Of a stretch of DNA of 64,000 bases, positions 7,296-14,585 are shown in pieces. The translations under genes were made by a program, and so were the position numbers. The DNA is taken from assembly GCA_000961575.1 (NCBI GenBank), contig LADP01000020.1:1-64000 (forward strand), in the 5' to 3' direction. Source of the stretch: Peptococcaceae bacterium BRH_c8a. GTDB lineage: Bacteria; Bacillota; Desulfotomaculia; Desulfotomaculales; Desulfallaceae. The notes under the pieces are model-generated. The model made no database searches, was not told the origin of the DNA, and saw only the letters and a list, made by a program, of their open reading frames with translations. Numbering within the stretch: position 1 is the stretch's first letter; the number at the start of each line of letters is the position of its first letter.

Positions 7296-8648
7296 TCAAT
7301 TCCAGTTGATGTCATGTTTTTGTGAGCGATATAACAGAGCGGATCTGGTTATGCCAAGCAGTTGGGCCGCTTTGGTTTGATTACCACCGCTCTTTTCCAA
7401 GGCTTTTAAAATCAATTCTTTCTCCAAGCCTTCGAGTGATATCCCGCTATCCGGAAAATCAACCACCACATCGCTTGAAGACCGCTGTGGGGCGTAAAGT
7501 TCCCTGGGCAGGTGCTCAGGTTCTATTTCATTCCCTCGGCAAATAATGGCAGAACGTTCAATTATGTTCTGCAGTTCCCGTACGTTGCCCGGCCAATGAT
7601 AATTGCATAGTAATTCCATGGCCTCGAGCGATATTTTCTCTACCTGATAAACATGGCCATATTTTTGTATAAAATGTTTGGCCAACAATGGAATATCTTC
7701 CTTGCGTTCCCTTAAGGGCGGCAGATGGATATGAATGACGTTTAAGCGGTAAAAAAGATCTTCCCGAAAAGTGCCTTTTTTAATGGCCTCACCCAGCTCC
7801 CGGTTAGTGGCGGCAATGACTCTTACATCAACGGAAAGTGTTTCAGTGCCGCCCACGCGTTCAAAAGACTTTTCCTGCAGCACCCTGAGCAATTTGGCCT
7901 GCATGTTTAGAGACATCTCAGCTATTTCATCAAGGAAAATAGTGCCTTTGTCCGCCAGTTCAAAACGGCCGAGTTTGCGTGCGGTTGCGCCGGTAAAGGC
8001 ACCACGCTCGTGACCGAAAAGCTCGCTTTCCAGGAGTTGTTCCGGCAGGGCGGCACAGTTAATCGGAATAAACGGCTTATTGTGTCGCGGGCTGTTTTGG
8101 TGTATAGCTACCGCCGCCACTTCCTTGCCGGTGCCACTTTCGCCGGTAATAAGCACACTGGCATTACTGTGTGCCACTCGCTCAATAAGAGCGATGATGT
8201 CAAGCATGATTTTGCTTTGGGCTATAATGTTGCCGTATTTACCTGTTAATTCCGAACGCAAAAAAGTAACCTCAGTTTCCAGTTGGATTACCAGCAAGTT
8301 CTGTTTGATTACCAGTTTCAGTTCTTCCAGGTCAAATGGCTTGGTGATGTAATCCGCAGCACCGATTTTCATTGCTTCAATGGCTGTTTCTATAGTCCCG
8401 TGCGCGGTTAACATAATAATCGGCAGCTTGGGATTTATCGCTTTGGCTTCTTTAAGGACCTCCAGACCGTCCATGTCGGGCAGGCGCAGGTCAAGGATAG
8501 TTAGCGATGGAGATTCTTCGCGGATTAAATTTAAACCGTCACGGCCCCGGTAAGCCACCTCTGTTTGGTAGCCTTCCTGACGCATAGCCCGATCCAGCGC
8601 CCAACACATATGCTCTTCGTCGTCAATGATCAGTATTTTAGGAACCAC
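7296..8648 (-). CDS. NtrC-family sigma-54-dependent response regulator
   Basis: About 450 aa in three domains. The receiver domain has an acidic pocket (IIDDEEH) and phospho-acceptor Asp in TILDLRLPDMDG. The AAA+ domain has Walker A GESGTGKE, the sigma-54-contacting GAFTGA motif, Walker B GTIFLDEIAEM and an ATNRELGEA sensor region. The C-terminal Fis-type HTH is GGNQTKAAQLLGITRSALLYRSQKH. Because GAFTGA is intact it should activate sigma-54 promoters. The GTG at 8648 is chosen as start (GGGGGG six bases upstream); a GTG at 8657 and an ATG at 8672 are alternatives. It overlaps the upstream kinase gene, so the two are co-translated and form a two-component pair. The likely target is the divergent exporter operon at 10840. 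Confidence 0.95.
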   Translation of the reverse strand: MVPKILIIDDEEHMCWALDRAMRQEGYQTEVAYRGRDGLNLIREESPSLTILDLRLPDMDGLEVLKEAKAINPKLPIIMLTAHGTIETAIEAMKIGAADYITKPFDLEELKLVIKQNLLVIQLETEVTFLRSELTGKYGNIIAQSKIMLDIIALIERVAHSNASVLITGESGTGKEVAAVAIHQNSPRHNKPFIPINCAALPEQLLESELFGHERGAFTGATARKLGRFELADKGTIFLDEIAEMSLNMQAKLLRVLQEKSFERVGGTETLSVDVRVIAATNRELGEAIKKGTFREDLFYRLNVIHIHLPPLRERKEDIPLLAKHFIQKYGHVYQVEKISLEAMELLCNYHWPGNVRELQNIIERSAIICRGNEIEPEHLPRELYAPQRSSSDVVVDFPDSGISLEGLEKELILKALEKSGGNQTKAAQLLGITRSALLYRSQKHDINWN

Positions 8649-10206
8649 CCGTGTCACCCCCCGTTTTTGCAACTAACGGTAAATTAACGGTAAATCGTGT
8701 GCCCGATCCAATCGTGCTGTCGACATTTATATGACCGTCGTGCGTTTTAATGATTTGGTGGCTGATAGATAATCCTAGCCCCGTACCGTATTCACGGGTT
8801 GTAAAAAACGGATCAAAGATACTGGCTATTTCTGTGGGTAAGATACCCGAACCGGTATCTTCAAATACAATATTAACCCAGTCGCTGTCATGTCCCGTAC
8901 AGATGATCAACTTACCTCCCTCAGGCATGGCCTGCACGGCGTTAAGAATGATGTTCACAAAAACCTGCTTAATCCTTTCAGCATCAACCTCGGTAAGCGG
9001 CAAATCCTGATCCAACATTTTTTCCAGTTTGATATTGTGCTGACGAAGCATTGGTAAAGTAAAAACCAGAACCCTTTCTATTAATGAATTAATATTGGCA
9101 CTTTGCACCATATGTTTGCTGGGGCGACCGAAATCCAACAACTCCTGAATCACCCTGTTCTGACGTTCAATTTGTTCCTCGATAACTTTAAAATATTCGT
9201 GGCCTACAACTGCTTTTTCCAGGTCTTTCTCCATTAGTTGCACCGTGGTTTTGATTATGCCAATGGGATTGCGCAACTCGTGAGCTACTCCGGTTACCAG
9301 TCTCCCCAGAGCGGCCAGCCTTTCGGAGCGCCTTAATTCTTCCTCCAGTTTTTCCTTTTCCGCAAGCGATACCGCCATCCTGTTGATGGCTATCGCTATT
9401 TCCCCCGGTTCTCCGGCCAGTGTAGGAATCTGGTTATGAATGTCTTTTTCCATTGTGCCGAGTCCCTTTTTAATTACACTCACGCTGCTGGATAAATTGT
9501 GAATTACAAACAGCGCCCCCATTGCGCCAATAAGCACGGCAAATAAAGTAAAATAACGGGTAATAGCACGGAAATGCCGGCTCTGGGCAAATATGGGGTG
9601 AATGCGTTCGTCTGCCCAGGCCACAGCCGCTAGTTCACCGTTGACATGTACAGGCATAAGGTACTCATAAGTTTCGTCATCAAGACTGCTGGTAAGGCGC
9701 GCCAGTGGTTGACCGCTGGCTGCTACCGCAATCAGTCCGCTTTTGGCTTCCTCTTTGATGCGTTCCTCCCTGGCCTCTTGTTCCGATGGATCCAGTGACC
9801 GGTATTGGTGCAGGAAACCCTGCACATAAATTTGACCGGTTTCAGGAATGTATAAACCGAATCTTACACCCAGGTTGCTCAGCACCAGCGGTTTGGTAGC
9901 CTCATTAAAAGCCTCTCGCAGGTATGACGCTTTGCTTATGGAGTTTAAAGAGTCATACTGTAAATTATTTTGTTTCATATAATAGTCGATGTTTTTTTGA
10001 ATATCCGGTATGACAACGGTTTCAATAACCGATCCCAGTTTATCCTCCCTTTCCTTTAACATGGCTTCGTCACTCCGGCTGGCAAAAAAGATATCGTATA
10101 GTATTACCAACACGGGTATAAGTAGGAGGGTGGCTATAACAATAAGAAACTGGAACCTTAAACTTTTGCCATCAAAAAAAGTAAAAATGGTTTTGGTTTT
10201 TTCCAT
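8638..10206 (-). CDS. Membrane sensor histidine kinase
   Basis: 522 aa. TM1 lies at about residues 18-38, followed by an extracytoplasmic sensor region to ~212, TM2 at ~213-236, a HAMP-like linker, a HisKA domain with phospho-acceptor His309 (GVAHELRNPIGII), and HATPase_c with N box VNIILNAVQAM, G1 DTGSGI and G2 GTGLGLSI. The extracytoplasmic domain is of single-Cache size and its ligand is unknown. The 3' end overlaps the NtrC-type regulator gene, its presumed partner. The ATG is preceded by AAAGG motifs. The position opposite a TauE/SafE exporter suggests sensing of a transported sulfur or organic anion, but this is inference. Confidence 0.92.
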   Translation of the reverse strand: MEKTKTIFTFFDGKSLRFQFLIVIATLLLIPVLVILYDIFFASRSDEAMLKEREDKLGSVIETVVIPDIQKNIDYYMKQNNLQYDSLNSISKASYLREAFNEATKPLVLSNLGVRFGLYIPETGQIYVQGFLHQYRSLDPSEQEAREERIKEEAKSGLIAVAASGQPLARLTSSLDDETYEYLMPVHVNGELAAVAWADERIHPIFAQSRHFRAITRYFTLFAVLIGAMGALFVIHNLSSSVSVIKKGLGTMEKDIHNQIPTLAGEPGEIAIAINRMAVSLAEKEKLEEELRRSERLAALGRLVTGVAHELRNPIGIIKTTVQLMEKDLEKAVVGHEYFKVIEEQIERQNRVIQELLDFGRPSKHMVQSANINSLIERVLVFTLPMLRQHNIKLEKMLDQDLPLTEVDAERIKQVFVNIILNAVQAMPEGGKLIICTGHDSDWVNIVFEDTGSGILPTEIASIFDPFFTTREYGTGLGLSISHQIIKTHDGHINVDSTIGSGTRFTVNLPLVAKTGGDTGGS

Positions 10207-10339
10207 CCTTTTTACCTTTCCAGGCCGGCTAACCCGACCGGTACTGGTTATCGTGCACCTTAAATAGGATAGGTTCTTTAAAAAATAAATTCACCTTTTA
10301 CAACTGATTGCAATTGATATGGGGGACATTTCACAGTGG

Positions 10340-10379
10340 CTGTATGAAAACATGCAGTCATCTGTTTGTTTTCATACAG
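10340..10379. promoter_or_regulatory. Palindromic upstream activating site, probable NtrC-type enhancer
   Basis: Perfect 12-bp inverted repeat CTGTATGAAAAC / GTTTTCATACAG spaced by 16 bp. Its end is about 135 bp upstream of the sigma-54-like promoter, the usual distance for an NtrC-type activator site. A further half-site-like TATATGAAAG lies at about 10416. The neighbouring NtrC-type regulator is the natural candidate to bind it; that assignment is inference. Confidence 0.65.
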
Positions 10380-10514
10380 TGAATATGTCGCGTAATCATT
10401 GACTTGAACATGACTTATATGAAAGGAATAAAAGATTGTCTGATATTGAACAATCAATTGAAAAACGTGTATTTAAAAAAGCCTATAAACCGCTGGACTG
10501 TGGATATCGACCAC

Positions 10515-10530
10515 TGGCACGATTATTGTT
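10515..10530 (+). promoter_or_regulatory. Sigma-54-type -24/-12 promoter element
   Basis: TGGCACGATTATTGTT matches the -24/-12 consensus TGGCACG-N4-TTGCW at every defined position except the -12 C, which is T. A C precedes it, as in the extended consensus. It faces the TauE/SafE gene, leaving a leader of about 300 nt. Confidence 0.6.
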
Positions 10531-10839
10531 AGGGTTAATTAGTACATAAGATTTTTTTCACATACCAAATTCGTAGTATTTCAAACAAATTCATTATATC
10601 ACATTCTCGATCTTCAATAAAGAAAATCGTAAAGGAGGGGTGCCGGAAAACAAAGTGACCAGTCTTAGTTTAAACGAGATAGACATTTGTTAAGGCGCCG
10701 GGTATGTAGTAGGGTGTATAAACTGCCCGGTGACAACATGCAAAGCGTTTGGTAACCAGCTTTTAGTAAAAATTAAATCTCAGAAAGTTAGTGCGGGATA
10801 ATGATGAAACAATTTAATTCGAGATAGCGGGGGATGCTT

Positions 10840-11775
10840 ATGCTGGATGGACTGATTTTAAAAGCAACTATGTTGGTGGAAATGGCTAACAGCTCGCAGG
10901 CTGCTGTTGCAGTAACGGAAGCAACCGGAACGGGTTTACCCTGGTGGGCGTGGCCTGCGATGCTACTGGTGACATGTTTTGTGCTTGGTATCGTGGCGGT
11001 AATGGCAGGTGTGGGGGGCGGCGTATTGTTTGTGCCGATTGTGGGAAGTTTTTATCCCTTTCACCTGGATTTTGTCCGGGGCGCAGGCTTGATTGTAGCC
11101 CTGGCCGGAGCTCTGGCTGCCGGGCCGGGCTTGTTAAAAGCCAACCTGGCAAACCTTCGCCTGGCACTGCCGGTGGCCCTAATAGCGTCAACCTTCAGTA
11201 TCGTCGGTGCCATTGTAGGTCTGGCTCTTCCTACCGACATACTGCAGATAGCACTGGGAGTTACCATTACGCTAATTGCCATACTGTTTATATTCTCCAA
11301 AAACAGTGAGTTTCCCAAAGTAGGCGAACCAGACAGTGTAACCAAGGCACTAAAAATTGGCGGTTCCTATTACGAGCCGTCTGCGGGGAAAGCCGTTGAT
11401 TGGACAGTTTGGCGTACTCCCCAGGGTTTCTTTCTCTTCATCGCCATCGGCATGGTGGCGGGGATGTTCGGACTAGGGGCTGGTTGGGCTAATGTGCCGG
11501 TACTTAACCTGCTGATGGGCGCACCGCTTAAGATAGCAGTTGGTTCCAGTAAGTTCCTGCTCTCTATAACTGATACATCGGCGGCCTGGGTATACATGAA
11601 CCAGGGTGCGGTGCTGCCAATAATTGCGGTGCCTTCGGTGGTTGGGATTATGATTGGTTCCCTGGTAGGGGTTAAGTTGTTGGCCGGGGCCAAACCAGCA
11701 TTTGTTCGGAAACTCGTAATTGGCATGTTGTTGTTTGCTGGAATTAGGTCCCTGCTCAAGGGACTCGGATATTAA
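10840..11775 (+). CDS. TauE/SafE (TSUP) family membrane exporter
   Basis: About 311 aa and strongly hydrophobic, with some eight predicted membrane segments in two halves, each with a glycine-rich signature (VMAGVGGGVLFVPIV; MFGLGAGWANVPVLNLLMG). The family exports sulfite, sulfoacetate and other sulfur-containing or organic anions. A hydrophilic loop of about 45 residues separates the halves. The start at 10840 is preferred over 10834 because of spacing to GGGGG. It is the first gene of a probable two-gene operon with 11810-12295, behind a sigma-54-like promoter opposite a kinase/NtrC pair. The substrate is not provable from sequence; sulfite or sulfate fits the organism. Confidence 0.85.
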   Translation: MLDGLILKATMLVEMANSSQAAVAVTEATGTGLPWWAWPAMLLVTCFVLGIVAVMAGVGGGVLFVPIVGSFYPFHLDFVRGAGLIVALAGALAAGPGLLKANLANLRLALPVALIASTFSIVGAIVGLALPTDILQIALGVTITLIAILFIFSKNSEFPKVGEPDSVTKALKIGGSYYEPSAGKAVDWTVWRTPQGFFLFIAIGMVAGMFGLGAGWANVPVLNLLMGAPLKIAVGSSKFLLSITDTSAAWVYMNQGAVLPIIAVPSVVGIMIGSLVGVKLLAGAKPAFVRKLVIGMLLFAGIRSLLKGLGY

Positions 11776-11809
11776 GCCCTTTCAAGGGTTTCGGATGGGG
11801 GTAAAAAAT

Positions 11810-12295
11810 ATGAGTGGTCAGGCAAGAGCTGAAAAACAAACATCCGCCAAGGCCGCACCAAGCAAGCAGACCAAGGCGGTACCCAAGGTAGATGTACCAC
11901 CGGAGCAATTAGCTTACGCTAACCTGTTGCTGTATTGCTCCTGGGCCGGAATCGGCATGCTGGCAGTAACGTTTCTTATCTATATGAGTGGTTTTTTCAG
12001 CCCGTTCATTCCCGCCAGCGAAATGCCCATGTATTGGGGAATGAGCGCACATGAGTTTCTGGTGGAAACCGGTGCTCCAATTGGCTGGGGTTGGCTTGGT
12101 ATGCTGGGCTACGGTGATTTTGTAAACCTGCTCGGTATCGCTTTCCTGGCCCTGCTGACCATTGTTGGCTACCTGGTATTGCTGCTACCGGCTTACTTGC
12201 GCAAGAAAGATATAGCCTACGCAAGCATCGTGGTGGTAGAAATTCTGGTTTTAACTCTGGCGGCATCGGGTGTCTTGGCCGTAGGTGCTCATTAA
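11810..12295 (+). CDS. Small integral membrane protein paired with TSUP exporter
   Basis: 161 aa. A charged, Ala/Lys-rich N-terminus of ~40 residues is followed by about three membrane segments (GIGMLAVTFLIYMSGFF; FVNLLGIAFLALLTIVGYLV; ASIVVVEILVLTLAASGVLA), with a loop between the first two (MPMYWGMSAHEF...GAPIGWGWLGMLGYG). The start at 11810 follows GGGGG nine bases upstream and lies 35 bp after the exporter stop, so the genes are probably co-transcribed. The family is not recognised. Its place suggests an accessory subunit of the exporter, and a second TSUP gene in this window (63455-64000) also has a membrane-protein partner. Confidence 0.7.
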   Translation: MSGQARAEKQTSAKAAPSKQTKAVPKVDVPPEQLAYANLLLYCSWAGIGMLAVTFLIYMSGFFSPFIPASEMPMYWGMSAHEFLVETGAPIGWGWLGMLGYGDFVNLLGIAFLALLTIVGYLVLLLPAYLRKKDIAYASIVVVEILVLTLAASGVLAVGAH

Positions 12296-12304
12296 TAATA
12301 GTCT

Positions 12305-12346
12305 AGAGGGTTCAAAGTCCATTAAATGACTTTCGACCTTAGATTG
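12305..12346. repeat. Degenerate GACTTTC-type heptamer element
   Basis: Contains AAAGTCC, GACTTTCGACC and related 7-mers in opposite orientations. Similar blocks occur at 16508-16552 and 34985-35034. It lies between the TSUP operon and the next gene. Confidence 0.45.
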
Positions 12347-12362
12347 GAAGCGGGGGGTTTTT

Positions 12363-13013
12363 ATGAGTGATTTTGTGCAGCAATACGCAGTTTATAAGGA
12401 TGAATTCCTCAAGGAGTTAAAAAGCGGTAACGTTGAGGTTAATTTCAAGGATGGCGCAGATAGTAAAAAAGTGGTGCTTGAACTTTTTGAGCAATGGCTT
12501 AAAAAAACAACTACCAAAAAGGAACCTAAAGCTGTTGAAAACGATTCTTTTAATTCATTCTTGGATGAGGTGCTGCACAGAGCCAAGATAATTCTCCAGG
12601 AACGGGGCATTAGAATCTCCTATCTGTCATTAAGTCAACAAATAGGTATTGCTGAATCCTGGAAGTGCATTAAGGTTTTTGGCAGTAACAATATATTTTA
12701 CCGTATCGGCAAAACAAAACCTCGTAAAGGCCCCAATAAAGGTAGGGAATACCTGGTAGTAGACCTGGTTATGGACGGCAATAAAAAGCAGGTATTCGTA
12801 CCGCTACTTGAAAAAAAGGACAATATAGAAAGCCGATTGGGTGTCTCATTGGAAAGAGAGTTGCCTAAGGTTGAAGCTACAGGTAAATATCGTTTAAAGT
12901 TAATGCTTCCATATGAAGTAGTTAGGGAAAAGAATATTCGCCTGGCTGCTAAAAAGCTAGCGGACTTTGTGGGGGCCACCAAGCCCTATCTGGATGATTT
13001 GGGTGTAATGTAA
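12363..13013 (+). CDS. Hypothetical protein, 216 aa
   Basis: No signal peptide or membrane segment. The N-terminal half is charged and helical (KDEFLKELKSGN; LELFEQWLKKTTTKKEPK). The centre has a beta-rich stretch with aromatic and basic residues (KCIKVFGSNNIFYRIGKTKPRKGPNKGREYLVVDLVMDG). The C-terminal part (NIESRLGVSLERELPKV...AAKKLADFVGATKPYLDDLGV) recalls small DUF4268-like domains seen in nuclease-associated proteins, but the resemblance is weak. A GGGGGG-containing site precedes the ATG. It is followed by its own terminator at 13089-13115. I do not recognise the family. Confidence 0.7.
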   Translation: MSDFVQQYAVYKDEFLKELKSGNVEVNFKDGADSKKVVLELFEQWLKKTTTKKEPKAVENDSFNSFLDEVLHRAKIILQERGIRISYLSLSQQIGIAESWKCIKVFGSNNIFYRIGKTKPRKGPNKGREYLVVDLVMDGNKKQVFVPLLEKKDNIESRLGVSLERELPKVEATGKYRLKLMLPYEVVREKNIRLAAKKLADFVGATKPYLDDLGVM

Positions 13014-13088
13014 GTTTTGACTTCCGCCGCTGATACCAACAGTTTGGCAATTAGTTCTCTTGCAGCAGTTAAGAGAAATACCCTAATT

Positions 13089-13115
13089 GGGGAATCGTAG
13101 TGTCGATTCCCCTTT
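13089..13115 (+). terminator. Rho-independent terminator
   Basis: 9-bp stem GGGGAATCG / CGATTCCCC with a 6-nt loop, followed by TTTCT, about 75 bp after the stop of the hypothetical gene. Confidence 0.75.
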
Positions 13116-13294
13116 CTAGTCGGCAGCTTTTAACCTCAGTATATAATTGATTGCTAACGAGTGTGCTATTTCAAACAGCACATGTCTGTTATTAGACAAT
13201 TGTACGCCGCATGTTTAGGTCATATCTAATTATGATATAACTAAAATTAAAATAGAGTAGCCTAAAAGCGCCAATGTAGTGCATTTATACTTAT

Positions 13295-13321
13295 TTGACA
13301 GCAGGGTTGCCGGCATATAAC
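13295..13321 (+). promoter_or_regulatory. Possible sigma-70-type promoter of the CBS gene
   Basis: TTGACA (13295-13300) and TATAAC (13316-13321) with a short 15-bp spacer. A start point near 13328 would give a ~50-nt leader to the GTG at 13381 and would leave the in-frame ATG at 13336 almost without a leader, supporting the GTG start. Confidence 0.45.
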
Positions 13322-13380
13322 TGCTGGCACAGAAAATGCAAAAGACTATAGTAAATTCACTTTCCAGGAGGGATGCTCCA

Positions 13381-13911
13381 GTGTCGGAACAGCCGGAAAA
13401 AAGGGTCGCCGATGTTATGATTCCTGTGCGTAATTACAAAACAATTTCACATAACTGCACCGTGGAAGATGCTGTTAGGTTGTTGCATAAATCATTTTAC
13501 CAACGCGGTAAAGGCGGTTATACGCACCGTTCTGTGATTGTTTGCGATGACTACGGGAACCCGTTGGGTATGGTATCTTTTCGCTCGGTATTACAGGCTC
13601 TGGAACCGTTTTTTGCCAGAACGCAAAGCTTTTCGGTGCCGATATTCTGGGAGGGACTTTTTTCTGAAAGATGCCGGGCTGAAAATAAAAAAAACATTAA
13701 AGAAATAATGCATCCGTTTAACTTTATAGCCCTTGACGTAAACGATACCTTAATTAAAGCTGTGCACGCTATGATCAAACATAAACTGGGTACTTTGCCG
13801 GTGACCAAAAATAACCATCTTGTTGGGATGGTTCGAGATAACGAAATTTTCGAGGAAGTACACAACGTGATGGTTGATCAAGAATATCTTGAAGATGCTA
13901 TCACCGTATAA
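13381..13911 (+). CDS. CBS-pair protein with SVPIFW...GLF..RC signature
   Basis: 176 aa. Two CBS motifs are visible: RVADVMIPVRNYKTISHNCTVEDAVRLL to SVIVCDDYGNPLGMVSF, and IKEIMHPFNFIALDVNDTLIKAVHAM to LGTLPVTKNNHLVGMV. Tandem CBS domains usually bind AMP, ADP, ATP or S-adenosyl ligands and act as energy sensors. Between them lies SVPIFWEGLFSERC, almost the same as SVPIFWAGLFTDRC in the second CBS protein at 54707-55267; ordinary CBS pairs lack this. The GTG at 13381 follows AGGAGGG at 13367-13373, while an ATG 45 bp upstream has no such site. No enzyme domain is attached. Confidence 0.85.
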   Translation: MSEQPEKRVADVMIPVRNYKTISHNCTVEDAVRLLHKSFYQRGKGGYTHRSVIVCDDYGNPLGMVSFRSVLQALEPFFARTQSFSVPIFWEGLFSERCRAENKKNIKEIMHPFNFIALDVNDTLIKAVHAMIKHKLGTLPVTKNNHLVGMVRDNEIFEEVHNVMVDQEYLEDAITV

Positions 13912-14186
13912 ACGGTGCCGGTTTTTATATGTTTGTACGCAAGCTTAGCCCGCTTGCAGCTGTACCCTGCCTTAGTTAGGGTAAGCATTATTTAAGGGCG
14001 TTTTTTTATTCCTAATAATAATATATGTCACTAACTGCAATAACGTGGGGTAATTATGTAATTCACAAAAGCAATGAATAATGCCAGCTTAAATTAAATA
14101 TTTCACAAACTATTGTTGCTTTTTCCCCAGGGTGCATTTATAATGTTAAAAAGGACACAAACTTCCAAGTGTAGGGGGAGTGGGTT

Positions 14187-14447
14187 ATGGCCATTGTATT
14201 GAATATGGAGGAGAGACGTAGTAAAAAGCTAATGAATGGCAACAATAGTGGCAAAAATACCGGCAAAAATAAAGGCATAGAAGGATGGTTTGAGAAACCT
14301 CTATTCGAAGCCGAAATGCGCAGGGTAGATGTATCTCGTGTCGACCACCCTAATCATTCTAATGAAATTGTAATAGACCTGTTATATATTTGGGCGGCCT
14401 TATATATTAGTATTAGTTCGTATTGGATTGTGAAATATATTATATAA
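14187..14447 (+). CDS. Small C-terminally anchored membrane protein
   Basis: 86 aa. The first ~55 residues are polar with Asn/Lys/Gly runs (NGNNSGKNTGKNKGIEGW) and then acidic/basic. The last ~28 residues form one hydrophobic segment (DLLYIWAALYISISSYWIVKYII). This looks like a tail-anchored peptide or small membrane protein. GGGGGAGTGGG precedes the ATG. Terminator at 14491-14524. The family is not recognised. Confidence 0.6.
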   Translation: MAIVLNMEERRSKKLMNGNNSGKNTGKNKGIEGWFEKPLFEAEMRRVDVSRVDHPNHSNEIVIDLLYIWAALYISISSYWIVKYII

Positions 14448-14490
14448 TAACATGTGAATTAGAATTCATACTTAAAGCATGTCCCTATTG

Positions 14491-14524
14491 CCGTTTAGGT
14501 CTAAAATCTAAACGGTTTATATTT
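14491..14524 (+). terminator. Rho-independent terminator
   Basis: 8-bp stem CCGTTTAG / CTAAACGG around a 9-nt loop, followed by TTTATATTTTT. It ends the small membrane-protein transcript. Confidence 0.75.
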
Positions 14525-14585
14525 TTACCCGGTGTACATAGTATATAATTTAACACCTTAATATGGAATAACGGGAACACATTTT

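Larger units (their letters stand above)
10207..10839. other. 633-bp divergent regulatory region
   Basis: Lies between the kinase gene (minus) and the exporter operon (plus). It holds a 12-bp-arm palindrome at 10340-10379, a sigma-54-like element at 10515-10530, a small hairpin with arms GATTGT / ACAATC near 10434-10454, and a GC-rich potential stem at about 10696-10732 (CGCCGGG / CCCGGTG) in the exporter leader. A short RBS-led reading frame from 10637 (about 17 codons) is too weak to call a gene. Confidence 0.7.
13014..13380. other. 367-bp intergenic region with terminator and promoter
   Basis: Contains the terminator at 13089-13115 for the preceding gene and a promoter-like pair at 13295-13321. 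The part between is AT-rich, with no further feature seen. Confidence 0.6.

Noticed and set aside
10637-10692. Possible 17-codon leader peptide upstream of the TSUP gene
   Set aside because: Spacing between AAAGGAGG and the first GTG is too short, and no attenuator-like codon run is present.
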